Origin: JASBYZ01 sp029983705
Lineage (GTDB): Bacteria; Actinomycetota; Coriobacteriia; Coriobacteriales; JAEZZM01
Length of the DNA: 64,000 bases
Direction of reading: 5' to 3'
NCBI GenBank assembly: GCA_965119715.1
Contig: OZ221969.1
Coordinates: 1,178,001 to 1,242,000, forward strand
Positions 19,512 to 28,168 of the stretch are shown piece by piece (position 1 is the stretch's first letter; each line of letters begins with the position of its first letter). Made by a program: the position numbers and the translations under genes. Under the pieces are notes generated by a model. That model had not been told where the DNA came from and did not search any database. It saw only the letters and a list, made by a program, of their open reading frames with translations.

Positions 19512-19534
19512 ATTATTATGAATGCAATAATAAT
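19512..19534. repeat. AT-only inverted repeat upstream of the acyltransferase gene
   Basis: ATTATTAT and ATAATAAT form a perfect 8-bp inverted repeat with a 7-base spacer in the 265-base gap between the divergent acyltransferase and rpsT genes. Low complexity makes chance likely. The rest of the gap holds the rpsT promoter and no open reading frame. Confidence 0.25.
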
Positions 19535-19569
19535 CCCTGTATAAATATTATGTTCTCACTAAAAAGAGC

Positions 19570-19598
19570 TTAACCATATATAAGGCATCTGTTACAAT
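19570..19598 (+). promoter_or_regulatory. Promoter of rpsT
   Basis: TTAACC (19570-19575) and TACAAT (19593-19598) are separated by 17 bases. Transcription would start near 19605, leaving a leader of about 70 bases before the GTG start. Confidence 0.6.
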
Positions 19599-19608
19599 AC
19601 TAAAGTTA

Positions 19609-19632
19609 GTCAGCAGACCCCACTGCTATGAC
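19609..19632 (+). promoter_or_regulatory. Hairpin in the rpsT leader
   Basis: GTCA and GCAG at 19609-19616 pair with CTGC (19623-19626) and TGAC (19629-19632), giving a two-part 8-bp stem with a TA bulge. It occupies the very start of the predicted leader. Autogenous control by S20 is known in E. coli, but this structure's role is inference. Confidence 0.4.
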
Positions 19633-19674
19633 ACATAATTTATATGTATAAGAGCTATTTAAGGAGTAAGTTAC

Positions 19675-19941
19675 GTGGCAAACATTAAGAGTCAAAAGAA
19701 GCGTATTTTAACCAATGAAAAAGCACGCCAAAGAAATCGTGCAGTACGCTCAGAGCTTAAGACTATTGTAAGACAAGTTAGAATTGCTGCAGCAGAAGGC
19801 AACAAAGAAGCAGCTCAAGAGTCAGCTGTAAAGGTATGCCGTCTTCTTGATAAGGCAGCTGCTAAAGGTGTAATCCACAAAAACCAAGCTGCTAACCGTA
19901 AATCAGGTGTTATGCAACTTGTTAACTCAATTGAGGCATAG
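19675..19941 (+). CDS. rpsT: 30S ribosomal protein S20
   Basis: An 88-residue basic protein that binds 16S rRNA early in 30S assembly. It begins MANIKSQKKRILTNEKARQRN and ends with the family block KAAAKGVIHKNQAANRKSGVMQLVN. The start is GTG at 19675, preceded by AAGGAG about 9 bases upstream. It is monocistronic, with its own promoter and a hairpin terminator downstream. The non-ATG start is typical for this gene in several bacteria. Confidence 0.97.
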   Translation: MANIKSQKKRILTNEKARQRNRAVRSELKTIVRQVRIAAAEGNKEAAQESAVKVCRLLDKAAAKGVIHKNQAANRKSGVMQLVNSIEA

Positions 19942-19995
19942 GTTTTTACTTAAAGACTTGCTCACATTGCAGTGGGATTAATATACCAACTATGC

Positions 19996-20034
19996 TTAAG
20001 CCCTGTAACTTCATACGTTATAGGGCTTAATTTG
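19996..20034 (+). terminator. Terminator after rpsT
   Basis: A 14-bp stem with one mismatch (19996-20009 pairing with 20017-20030) closes a 7-base loop and is followed by the weak T tract TTTGTATTA. It ends about 90 bases after the rpsT stop and just before the metallophosphoesterase gene. Confidence 0.75.
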
Positions 20035-20068
20035 TATTAGCACTATCAGCTTAACTTGGGAGAGCATT

Positions 20069-20989
20069 TTGAAAAAATTAGCGGTCATTGCAGGAATTAC
20101 TGCGGCATCATACTTTATAACAAAAGAAATCCAGACTGCTACCAATACCTTTGTGATTGATGAGAAAGATATTGAACTCGAAACACTCTCTCAAAAACAC
20201 GATGGCCTAAGAATTGCTCACTTAAGCGACATTCATAACCAATTCTTTTTTAAGTCTGATGAAGACTATGCCTTTGCGGTCGATAAGACCTTTAGATCTA
20301 ACCTTGCAGAATCCTTATCAAAAAGAAATCCTGACATTATTGTTATTAGTGGAGATCTCTTTGATAAAAGAAGACCTCATATTGGTCAGGGCTTAGAGTT
20401 TCTCTCTGAGCTATCTACTATTGCTCCTGTGTATGTGGTAAGTGGAAACCATGACAAAACAGCAATTGATGGTAAAGAAAGCTTGCGCAATCTTACCCAC
20501 GAAAAGCTTGTAGAAATTGGCGTACACCCTCTTGATAATAGCTTTGAATTTCTCGATAAAGACCTTGCTCTTATAGGTATTGAAGACCCACTTCACACAA
20601 ACGAGCATGATTGGAATGAAGGCCTCACGGAACTTGTTAGTCGTGTACGTGAAAAGGGTGCTCAAACCATTATTTTGCTCTCACATAGGCCTGAGCGTTT
20701 TTATAGCTATGCACAAAATGCGATTGATTTAAGTCTTTGTGGCCATGCCCATGGCGGACAGGTACAAGCCCCACTTCTTGGTGCCCTCTTTGCACCACAC
20801 CAAGGCTACTTCCCTCACTATACTGATGGAGTTTATACCTTGATAAACCCCGCTAACAGCGCAGGACCTAAACTTAGCCACATGCACCTCTCACGCGGCA
20901 TAGGGTCTACCAACTTAGAATTTAGATTTTTATCTCAAGCACATGCAAGTATACTTACTTTGCGCACAGTTCACTTAGCCAAAGAATAA
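20069..20989 (+). CDS. Calcineurin-like metallophosphoesterase, membrane-anchored
   Basis: A 306-residue member of the YkuE/LpxH-like phosphoesterase group. The N-terminus (KKLAVIAGITAASYFITK) is a hydrophobic signal/anchor. Metal motifs are in order: HLSDIHNQ (D-x-H), SGDLFDKR (GDxxD), SGNHD (GNHD), LSHRPE and GHAHGG. The start is TTG at 20069 with GGGAG 8 bases upstream. The substrate is unknown; related proteins act on phosphodiesters at the envelope, such as UDP-sugars or teichoic-acid links. Its 3' end overlaps the convergent holA by 35 bases. Confidence 0.85.
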   Translation: MKKLAVIAGITAASYFITKEIQTATNTFVIDEKDIELETLSQKHDGLRIAHLSDIHNQFFFKSDEDYAFAVDKTFRSNLAESLSKRNPDIIVISGDLFDKRRPHIGQGLEFLSELSTIAPVYVVSGNHDKTAIDGKESLRNLTHEKLVEIGVHPLDNSFEFLDKDLALIGIEDPLHTNEHDWNEGLTELVSRVREKGAQTIILLSHRPERFYSYAQNAIDLSLCGHAHGGQVQAPLLGALFAPHQGYFPHYTDGVYTLINPANSAGPKLSHMHLSRGIGSTNLEFRFLSQAHASILTLRTVHLAKE

Positions 20990-21908
20990 AAGCCGTTTGC
21001 TTGTCTCCACTACTTTTTAGCGCAAGTTCGCAATCTGCAGCTGCGCTTAAAGCATGTCTGAGCTCTAACTCGCTAAAATTACTTTGCCATTTCATGTGGT
21101 TTTTAACCTGCCAAGCTTGCATACCAAGCTCACTTGCAAGTAGATGTGCTTGCCCTCGCTCAATAAGCACTTTTGCAATTAAGAGCTCACGCACGCGCGC
21201 TGTACAAAAACTTAATAGACCCAGTAAGGACTGGTTAGGCATTTGTTTAAGGAGAATGAGCACTTTAGGAAGGTTTCTTTGACTCATAGCATCACTAATA
21301 TCCCAAGGCTTAACATCTGCCACCCTACTTACCTGTTCTTCAATCATTTGCAGGCTTATTGTAGATTGATCAGGAAACATCTGAGAAAGTTTTTTAAGCT
21401 CTGAGTCTATTAATAGCGTAGACTCCCCCAGTCTTGAAACAAGTTCACGCGCTGCATCTGAGTCAAGCTGCTTATTGTAGCCTTGAGCTATCTTTTTTGC
21501 ATAATCTGGAAGCTCCCAACGCTTTTTAGATTCAGATACTACAATTGCCTTTGAATCTATTTTGCTAAAAGCCTTATACAGGCGGGTATTTTTGGCAAGC
21601 TTTGTAGCCTGAAGCGCTAAAATACTTGATTCAAGTGGAGATTTTAAATATTCAACTAAGGCCTCTGAAAGTTCTTTATCAAGCTTCTCGCCATGAGCTA
21701 TAAAGATTAGGCGCCTGTCTCCCATAATAGGAAAGGCATTTAGTGCTGCAAGCACCTCAGCACTCTCAATACCAAGCTCTGCGTCAAAAAAGTTATAGTC
21801 AAAGGTTTTTGCTGCCTCATCAATATAGGATTCAATGCGCTCTTTAGCTTTAGCCTGTTTAAGCTCATCGTCACCTACAAGTAAATATGCTGGAAGTAGT
21901 GTAGTCAC
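20955..21908 (-). CDS. holA: DNA polymerase III subunit delta
   Basis: A 317-residue clamp-loader delta subunit, which opens the sliding clamp. The N-terminal block YLLVGDDELKQAKAKERI and the region FDYNFFDAE are family features, with the AAA-like middle and helical C-terminal collar domain (QSLLGLLSFCTARVRELL). It starts with GTG at 21908, overlapping the comEC stop in GTGA, so translation is probably coupled. The comEC-holA order is widespread in Gram-positive bacteria. Confidence 0.92.
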   Translation of the reverse strand: MTTLLPAYLLVGDDELKQAKAKERIESYIDEAAKTFDYNFFDAELGIESAEVLAALNAFPIMGDRRLIFIAHGEKLDKELSEALVEYLKSPLESSILALQATKLAKNTRLYKAFSKIDSKAIVVSESKKRWELPDYAKKIAQGYNKQLDSDAARELVSRLGESTLLIDSELKKLSQMFPDQSTISLQMIEEQVSRVADVKPWDISDAMSQRNLPKVLILLKQMPNQSLLGLLSFCTARVRELLIAKVLIERGQAHLLASELGMQAWQVKNHMKWQSNFSELELRHALSAAADCELALKSSGDKQTAFILWLSELCAK

Positions 21909-24232
21909 GCGGATTCTTTCTGATACTCATGTTGCCAAAAAGGTAGTACTAGTATACCAGTATCTTTAAGACCTACATCTCCTTGAAGGTCTGTTCTCAG
22001 CACGTTTGAACCCTCATCTTCTAAGAGCTTAAGCGTCTCTTTATGAGGATGTCCATAACGATTATTTTTACCACAACTAATTAAAGAAAGCTTAGGTTTA
22101 AGTGTAGCCATCTGCCAAGCATAGGCTCCATTTCTTGAGCCGTGATGGCCCACTTTTAAGATATCAACCTCGCTCAGCTTATAATTCTTGAGTATTTCTT
22201 CAAGTTCATCTTTTTCTGCATCACCTGTTAACAGGCAGCTAAACTCTGTAAAAGTATTTTGATAGTGTGCGTAAAGTACTAAAGAATCCTCATTATCTTC
22301 TCCGTCAACGTAACTACTTGGCCAAAGCACCATACAGTTAAAATTAGCAAGCTTAAAACTATCTCCTGCAGAAAGAGAAATCATTCCTTTACGAGCAATC
22401 TTTGAAAGCTCGATTTTTCTTTTCTCATCCATCTGCTCAAATACTCCTTTTGCAAAGAGTAGGTAGTCAATATCTACATGCTGAGAAAGCTCATCGAGTG
22501 CACCTATATGGTCTTTATCCAAATGCGTAATCATAAGGTAGTCAAGGTGTTTAACATGATTTCTGTAAAGGGCATCAATCACTTTTTTATGCGCGCCCGT
22601 ATCTACAAGTAAGCTTTTGTTTTTACTCTTAAGTAAGATGCTGTCGCCCTGTCCTACATCTAAGGCATAAACTCCTGGTAGCATTTGGTATGAGAGGATA
22701 AAAATCATGTACATCGTGAGCACTCCAAACATCCACCCCGCATACCTTATAACTTTAAAGCTTGGTCGTGGCCAATATATAAGGACTAGAAGCGTGATTA
22801 TAAGACTTAGCGCAATGAGTACGAATTGATTTGCATCAGAATATAGCGATGATAAGGGTAGCGATGACATGTAGCTCGTAAGAGTGGTGGCAGCACTAAA
22901 GATATGTTCAGACACTAAGACCATCCCCTCGCCTAAGCTTGGGAAAAGTGAATAAAGCAGTAAAGCTTTAAGTCCCACTATCAAGCCTAAAGAGATGAGT
23001 GGTGAGACCAATATATTTGCAAGTGGTGAGATAAGCGAGAGCGTGTTAAAAGTTGGAATCACGAGAGCCAAACTTGCTGCCTGAGCACAAAGCGTCAAAC
23101 AGAGGCCCTCACAAACTACGAAGGCTTTCTTTCCTATTACGCCCTCGAGACCTTTTATGTATGAAATAAGCAAGGGCGTAAAGACAATAAGTGCCATAAC
23201 AGAGAGGGCCGAGAGGGCAAAACTGAGCGAAAGCGCCGTGAGCGGATCATGCAGTATAAGTACAAGGCCCGCAAAAGCAAGTCCACTAAGCCCATCAGCC
23301 CGCCTTTTGATAAGTAGTGCACTTAAGCTTATAAAGAGCATAAACCATGAGCGCAAAGCAGAAATTTGAAAGCCAGTAAAGACCACATATATAAGGCTTG
23401 CTACAAGCAGTGCTCCTATCAAATAGCTACGATTAAGTTTTAAGGCTTTAAGCACAAATAAGATGAGTCCGTTTACTACCACTAAGTGTGAGCCCGAAAC
23501 TGCAATAAGGTGTGAAAGCCCTGTTTCAGAAAAATCTCTGTAAAGTGAGCGCGTCTTTAGATCTGAACTATAACCTAAGACAACGCCTGCAAATAAGGAA
23601 CGCGCTTCACTTTTTTGAGGATCTACAATGTGTAGCAGCTGCTTTCGTAAGTTTAGTATGGGAGATACTAGGCTCTGCTCAGTTTTAATTGAGCTTTCTA
23701 TACGTGTAAGCGTGTAGCTTGAAACTATTCCTTGGCGTGTATAAATTTTTTCCCAAAAGCTCTCACCAAAGTCCTTAAATGCACCACTTACATAGAAGCG
23801 CTCACCTAAATAAAGCTCACTCATCTTTGGGTCAATCTCAAGTTTTATAAGGGCTCCGCTTTCTAAGAGCTTTACCGTATATGAGTTTTTATAGCTTGAA
23901 TAAGATATGTCTGAAGCTATTTCTATAGCCAGGTTTTGAGCACTCAACTCTTTAAGTTTAGTTTTACTCTCATCAAATGAGTATGTTTGCGTGATAGCAA
24001 GCACAGCTGAGAGCAAAATAAGCCCAAGTGAAAGTAAAAGACCTCTTAATGCTTGAAGGTAATAGAATATGCCCATACATACTAAAGCCCCAAGGATAGA
24101 GAGAGCTACAAAGTGCGCCTCTTTTATAAGCAGCGCTTCAAGTAAGAATGCAAGTTCAAGCCAAATAAAGATGAAGCTTATAAAGAGAAGTGAGATGTGT
24201 GGTCGCTTAGGGTGAGTATCTGTATCAAACAC
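21905..24232 (-). CDS. comEC: DNA uptake channel ComEC/Rec2
   Basis: A 775-residue competence protein that carries single-stranded DNA across the cytoplasmic membrane. The N-terminus is hydrophobic; an OB-like soluble domain (YLGERFYVSGAF) follows; then the ComEC membrane domain begins around SEARSLFAGVVLGYSSDL and LIAVSGSHLVVV. The C-terminal metallo-beta-lactamase domain starts at YALDVGQGDSILL and has THLDKDHIGAL and KVGHHGSRNG. The zinc motif reads HLDKDH, as commonly in ComEC. It overlaps comEA by 8 bases. Confidence 0.95.
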   Translation of the reverse strand: MFDTDTHPKRPHISLLFISFIFIWLELAFLLEALLIKEAHFVALSILGALVCMGIFYYLQALRGLLLSLGLILLSAVLAITQTYSFDESKTKLKELSAQNLAIEIASDISYSSYKNSYTVKLLESGALIKLEIDPKMSELYLGERFYVSGAFKDFGESFWEKIYTRQGIVSSYTLTRIESSIKTEQSLVSPILNLRKQLLHIVDPQKSEARSLFAGVVLGYSSDLKTRSLYRDFSETGLSHLIAVSGSHLVVVNGLILFVLKALKLNRSYLIGALLVASLIYVVFTGFQISALRSWFMLFISLSALLIKRRADGLSGLAFAGLVLILHDPLTALSLSFALSALSVMALIVFTPLLISYIKGLEGVIGKKAFVVCEGLCLTLCAQAASLALVIPTFNTLSLISPLANILVSPLISLGLIVGLKALLLYSLFPSLGEGMVLVSEHIFSAATTLTSYMSSLPLSSLYSDANQFVLIALSLIITLLVLIYWPRPSFKVIRYAGWMFGVLTMYMIFILSYQMLPGVYALDVGQGDSILLKSKNKSLLVDTGAHKKVIDALYRNHVKHLDYLMITHLDKDHIGALDELSQHVDIDYLLFAKGVFEQMDEKRKIELSKIARKGMISLSAGDSFKLANFNCMVLWPSSYVDGEDNEDSLVLYAHYQNTFTEFSCLLTGDAEKDELEEILKNYKLSEVDILKVGHHGSRNGAYAWQMATLKPKLSLISCGKNNRYGHPHKETLKLLEDEGSNVLRTDLQGDVGLKDTGILVLPFWQHEYQKESA

Positions 24233-24974
24233 ATATGTGCTCTTTCATCTTACTAAACTTCTTTTCTCCTATCCCGCTCACACGACATATGTCTTCTATT
24301 GAGCTGTAAGCTCCTTTTTTTCGTTCATCAATAATTGCTTGTGCTGTTTTTGGACCAACACCGGGTATTGTACTCAGTTCATCAATTCCTGCTTGGTTGA
24401 TATTTATTTTTCCTGAAGCGCCTTGTGAATCTTGGGGCACTAGAGGAGCATCAAAGGCTATTTCAGTCTGCGCACTTTGACTCTCATCCATGCTTGGAAT
24501 ATAAATTTTGCTTCCGTCGCTTAGCTTGCTTGCTAAATTTACTGCCTTAGTTTGTGCTTCCTCAGTTAGCCCTCCGGCAGCCATAACTGCATCCTGTATT
24601 CGCTTACTAGAGTTAAGCTGAAAGACTCCTGGATTTTTTACTGCTCCATCAACATGCACTATCACAAGCTCATATACATCTTCTTTGATCTCTTTTACAG
24701 GAGTTTTACTTTCTTCATTAGACGGTGGAAGTGTGTCTTCAAGGCTTACTTTTTCAAGGCCTTCAAGCTCATAATCTGTTTGGGAGTTAAAAGATTTGTT
24801 ATAAGAAATAAAAAAGGCAATTAAGCTAATGCTTACAAGTATAAAGATTAAAACAATAATAAGTACCGTAAGACTATTGTCTTGAATTTGCTCTTTGAGC
24901 CGTGCTATACCTTTTTTCTCATCAATAAATCTAAGTGCCATGTATACGTATGCCTTCTTTTTTTCATGCAACAT
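24225..24974 (-). CDS. comEA: Competence DNA receptor ComEA
   Basis: A 249-residue membrane-anchored DNA-binding protein of natural transformation. One membrane segment lies near residues 36-58 (LTVLIIVLIFILVSISLIAFF). It is followed by an SLBB domain (VHVDGAVKNPGVFQL...) and a C-terminal helix-hairpin-helix pair (INQAGIDELSTIPGVGPKTAQAIIDER). The longest start at 24974 has no clear ribosome binding site; an ATG at 24941 is an alternative. It precedes comEC, the standard operon order; no comEB is present. Confidence 0.92.
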   Translation of the reverse strand: MLHEKKKAYVYMALRFIDEKKGIARLKEQIQDNSLTVLIIVLIFILVSISLIAFFISYNKSFNSQTDYELEGLEKVSLEDTLPPSNEESKTPVKEIKEDVYELVIVHVDGAVKNPGVFQLNSSKRIQDAVMAAGGLTEEAQTKAVNLASKLSDGSKIYIPSMDESQSAQTEIAFDAPLVPQDSQGASGKININQAGIDELSTIPGVGPKTAQAIIDERKKGAYSSIEDICRVSGIGEKKFSKMKEHICV

Positions 24975-25069
24975 TTATGTATGTAAGTATGGGATAGAAA
25001 GCGTAGGCTAAATGCCTTAAATACTGATTAGCGTATTGATATTAATTTTTTCTCAAGTAAAACTGAGGA

Positions 25070-26269
25070 CTATTTAATTTTTCCAACCTTATACACAGGA
25101 GAATCAAATTGGATATATTCGAGCTTATCCATTATTTCTTTGACATAGTCTTCAATTGGAAGCGTGCTCCACTGCTCATGTACAATCTTTAAGTTGGCAT
25201 GAGTTTGTGGGTTGCGTGGCATAAATAAGGTACAACAATCCGGAGCATCCTGAGATGAAATTTCAAAGGTACCAACTTTTTGAGCCACCTCAATAATTTC
25301 TAATTTGTCAGATCCTATAAGTGGTCTAAATACTGGGAGCTCACTCATCTCATCTACTGCCATGATGTTTTCAAGCGTTTGAGATGCAACTTGTCCTAAG
25401 GATTCACCAGTAACAAGAGCCTTTGCCTTTTCAAGCTCAGCAATATTATTAGCTACTAAAAACATGAGGCGTCTATACATGATAATGCGCAAATCAGGGT
25501 CTACCTTAAGAGCAATCTCTCTTTGATATTCTCCAAAAGGTACGATATAGAGCCTGCCGATGCCACCAGTTTGCTTGTTAAGTTTTTCAGCAATATCTTT
25601 TACGAGAAACTCTGAAGCATCAGAAGTTTGTGGTCTACCTGAAAAATGAATAGGAACTACTACAGCTCCGCGCTTAAGCATTTTATAGCTTGCAACGGGA
25701 GAATCTATTCCACTTGAAAGTAAGGAGACAACTTTACCCGCGCTTCCTACTGGAAGCCCTCCAACGCCCGGATAGCTCTCAGCAAAAATGTAGCCAGAGC
25801 CCTGGTTAACCATGACAACAACCTCTACGTCAGGGTTTTTCATCTGAACTTTTTTATCAGGAAATTTCTCACATAGATAGGCACCTACTAATTGATTGAG
25901 CTCCATAGAGCTTATATCAAAATTAGTATTAGAGCGCTTAGCGTGAACTTTAAAGCTGTGAAAGGGCTCCATGGACTTCATAGCAAGCGCTGCTGCTTGA
26001 TTAAATTCATCCACTACCCTATCAGTAAGCCATGCAAGGGAAACTCGGGCTACACCAGGAGTTTGCTTAATTAAATCAGCTATTTCATTGAGATAGCTTG
26101 GCTCATCAACACGTACACGAAGGTGTCCAGATATGCGAATTACTTCACTTACCGGATAATCTTGTAAAACAAATTTCAGATTATCTTTAAGCTGATTTTC
26201 AAATACGTATCTGTTTTTACCTTTAAGACCTATCTCGTGATAGTGAACTAAACAAACTCTTGTAAACAC
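25070..26269 (-). CDS. thiI: tRNA 4-thiouridine synthase ThiI
   Basis: A 399-residue tRNA sulfurtransferase that adenylates U8 of tRNA and transfers sulfur. It has a ferredoxin-like/THUMP N-terminus (VCLVHYHEIGLKGKNR) and a PP-loop ATP site (LLSSGIDSPVASYKMLKRG). The conserved cysteine block DCCTLFMPRNP is near the C-terminus. It lacks the rhodanese domain of the E. coli protein, as in many Gram-positive bacteria, so sulfur comes from a separate carrier. It starts 2 bases after rpoZ. Confidence 0.93.
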   Translation of the reverse strand: MFTRVCLVHYHEIGLKGKNRYVFENQLKDNLKFVLQDYPVSEVIRISGHLRVRVDEPSYLNEIADLIKQTPGVARVSLAWLTDRVVDEFNQAAALAMKSMEPFHSFKVHAKRSNTNFDISSMELNQLVGAYLCEKFPDKKVQMKNPDVEVVVMVNQGSGYIFAESYPGVGGLPVGSAGKVVSLLSSGIDSPVASYKMLKRGAVVVPIHFSGRPQTSDASEFLVKDIAEKLNKQTGGIGRLYIVPFGEYQREIALKVDPDLRIIMYRRLMFLVANNIAELEKAKALVTGESLGQVASQTLENIMAVDEMSELPVFRPLIGSDKLEIIEVAQKVGTFEISSQDAPDCCTLFMPRNPQTHANLKIVHEQWSTLPIEDYVKEIMDKLEYIQFDSPVYKVGKIK

Positions 26270-26271
26270 AA

Positions 26272-26559
26272 TTATTCAGCTTTAAATTTATCGTTTAGTT
26301 TCTTAAGTTCCTCTTCAAAGGTCTCTTTATCGTAGCTAACCTCACCGTTAGCAATCTCATTCATAGCAATTGATAAAGGCTTTTTACCAGCAATTTCCAT
26401 TACCTCATCAACTGACTGAAGTACAAGAGCTCTGTCTCTTTGTCCGTGCATCATGTTGTTGATATCTTTTGATCTCTTTGAGGCAATAGCACAAAGTAAA
26501 AAGCGGTCATTGTCGCAAATATCTAATAACTTATCAATCTCTGGTTGAATAACAGACAT
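26272..26559 (-). CDS. rpoZ: RNA polymerase subunit omega
   Basis: A 95-residue omega subunit that stabilises the beta' subunit. The family block RFLLCAIASKRSKDINNM and the following KPLSIAMNEIANGEVSY are present. It follows gmk by 2 bases, the conserved gmk-rpoZ pairing. Confidence 0.95.
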   Translation of the reverse strand: MSVIQPEIDKLLDICDNDRFLLCAIASKRSKDINNMMHGQRDRALVLQSVDEVMEIAGKKPLSIAMNEIANGEVSYDKETFEEELKKLNDKFKAE

Positions 26560-26561
26560 TC

Positions 26562-27131
26562 TTACTCACTTTTCTGTTCATATGACTCGAGGATGTTAAG
26601 CAGAGTATCTACTGCCTGGTCGAGTTCATTATTTTCAATGATAACATCGTAGTGTTTTGATGCTTCAAGCTCTTTTGGCATATTTGCCAAACGCACCTGT
26701 AGCTCCTCTTCAGATTCTGTTCCACGACCAATAAGTCTTTGTCGTAAAACTTCTTCAGAAGGTGGAGTAATAAAAATTAACACAGCGTCGTGAATATTTT
26801 GTTTAACTTGAAAAGCACCTTGAGGGTCAATCTCTAAAATTAAGGAATGGCCCGCACTCAGCTTCTTTTCAACCTCACTTTTAAGCGTACCGTACTTGTT
26901 GTTATGAACCTGTGCCCACTCAACAAAGCCGTTTTGCTTAACCAGTTCATCAAAAAGCTCACTTGTTAAAAAGAAATAATCTTTCCCGTCTACCTCTCCT
27001 ACCCTTGGTTTTCTTGTGGTAGCAGAAATAGTAAGGGCGAGGTCAGGACGCAGGCTCCTAATTCTAGAAACCAACGTTCCCTTACCCGCCCCAGAAGGTC
27101 CAGAAATTACGAATAACTTAGAATCCTTCAT
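26562..27131 (-). CDS. gmk: Guanylate kinase
   Basis: A 189-residue enzyme that phosphorylates GMP to GDP. The P-loop is GPSGAGKGTLVSR, and the GMP-binding block is TTRKPRVGEVDGKDYFF. Length is normal. It lies 17 bases after mihF and 2 bases before rpoZ. The mihF-gmk-rpoZ order is typical for Actinomycetota. Confidence 0.97.
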   Translation of the reverse strand: MKDSKLFVISGPSGAGKGTLVSRIRSLRPDLALTISATTRKPRVGEVDGKDYFFLTSELFDELVKQNGFVEWAQVHNNKYGTLKSEVEKKLSAGHSLILEIDPQGAFQVKQNIHDAVLIFITPPSEEVLRQRLIGRGTESEEELQVRLANMPKELEASKHYDVIIENNELDQAVDTLLNILESYEQKSE

Positions 27132-27148
27132 ACGTTTAGAGTTAAAAC

Positions 27149-27460
27149 TTATTCGCCACCAAGACGCTTAAGAAGGTTCTCACGCTGACGCGAACCTAAG
27201 CCTTGAACGCGGCGAGATTCAGAAATACCAAGCTCGTCCATAACTTTTGCAGCCTTTGCCTTACCGTAACCAGGAAGTGACTCGATAAGAGTTGAAACCT
27301 TAAGACGCTTTGCAATAGGGTCATCTGCCTCAAGTACAGACTTTAAGCTAACTTTACCGGCTTTAATATTCTCACGAAGCTCAGCGCGCTTATGTCTAGC
27401 CTCAGCAGCTTTCTCTAGAGCCTTCTTACGATCCTCAGGTGAGAGATTAGGTAGAGCCAT
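27149..27460 (-). CDS. mihF: Actinobacterial integration host factor (mIHF)
   Basis: A 103-residue nucleoid-associated DNA-binding protein found in Actinomycetota and unrelated to the IHF/HU fold. It starts MALPNLSPEDRKKALEKAAEARHKRAE and carries the helix-two-turns-helix block LIESLPGYGKAKAAKVMDELGI followed by SRRVQGLGSRQRENLL. This is the best single taxonomic marker in the window. A strong GGAGG ribosome binding site precedes the ATG. A TATAAT at 27515-27510 (minus) in the 108-base gap before it suggests its own promoter, though no good -35 is seen. Confidence 0.95.
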   Translation of the reverse strand: MALPNLSPEDRKKALEKAAEARHKRAELRENIKAGKVSLKSVLEADDPIAKRLKVSTLIESLPGYGKAKAAKVMDELGISESRRVQGLGSRQRENLLKRLGGE

Positions 27461-27540
27461 GATACCTCCAAAAAAATAAAACTTAACTTACAAACTAATT
27501 TCTTTATATATTATACGACCTTAACAGGCAATATATACGT

Positions 27541-27562
27541 TTAGCAAGAGAAATCTTGTTAA
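27541..27562. repeat. Small hairpin between pyrE and mihF
   Basis: TTAGCAAGA and TCTTGTTAA (one G-U pair) flank the tetraloop GAAA just downstream of pyrE. It lacks a T tract on the transcribed strand, so it is not a clear terminator. It may be a processing site or chance. Confidence 0.3.
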
Positions 27563-27568
27563 ATTAAC

Positions 27569-28153
27569 CTATTTTTTTAGGTTTCGGGAGCCTAGAGAGT
27601 GCAAATTCTCACCATTTTTGCATAAATCGCAGTCACTTGGGTCCCATGACTTTGTTGGTAGCTCTAAAAGTGGATAAAAGTCCTGAGCAAATTTCTTGTC
27701 AGCCTTTCTATCAATTATAGAAACAACTGCTACAACTTCGCCAGAAGCTTTCTCAACAAGGTCACAAACTTCTTTAACAGATCCTCCAGTAGTTACTACA
27801 TCCTCAACTACTAAAACCTTTTGCCCATCTTTTACTTCAAAAGATCTTCTAAAGGTCATTTTTCCGTCAACGCGTTCAGAAAAAATAAAAGGCTTATCGA
27901 GCATTGCAGCTACAGCAAAACCAAAAAGCATGCCTCCAACTGCAGGGGATGCAACTACATCGATAGCATTTTTAACCTTATCGTCCAATCTGTCAATAGC
28001 TTCTTTTGCAAGTTTCATCGTGGTAGAAGGTTGTTCTAGAACTCTTGCACACTGAATATAGGTGTCTGAATGCTGTCCAGAGGTAAGCTGAAAATGGCCA
28101 TGTAAGATGGCTTTACAGTCTTTTAAAATATCTAATATCTCCTGGTCTTGCAT
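27569..28153 (-). CDS. pyrE: Orotate phosphoribosyltransferase
   Basis: A 194-residue enzyme that joins orotate with PRPP to form OMP. The PRPP-binding motif VLVVEDVVTTGGSVKEV is intact. The N-terminus ILHGHFQLTSGQHSDTYIQCARV resembles the thermophile/actinobacterial type rather than the enteric one. It is the last pyr gene, 15 bases after pyrF. The C-terminus ends with a Cys pair (CDLCKNGE), of unknown meaning. Confidence 0.93.
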   Translation of the reverse strand: MQDQEILDILKDCKAILHGHFQLTSGQHSDTYIQCARVLEQPSTTMKLAKEAIDRLDDKVKNAIDVVASPAVGGMLFGFAVAAMLDKPFIFSERVDGKMTFRRSFEVKDGQKVLVVEDVVTTGGSVKEVCDLVEKASGEVVAVVSIIDRKADKKFAQDFYPLLELPTKSWDPSDCDLCKNGENLHSLGSRNLKK

Positions 28154-28168
28154 GGTATTTCTCCTTTA

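Noticed and set aside
25030..25065. A possible terminator between thiI and comEA
   Set aside because: The stem is only four to five pairs and the downstream tract on the transcribed strand is A, not T.
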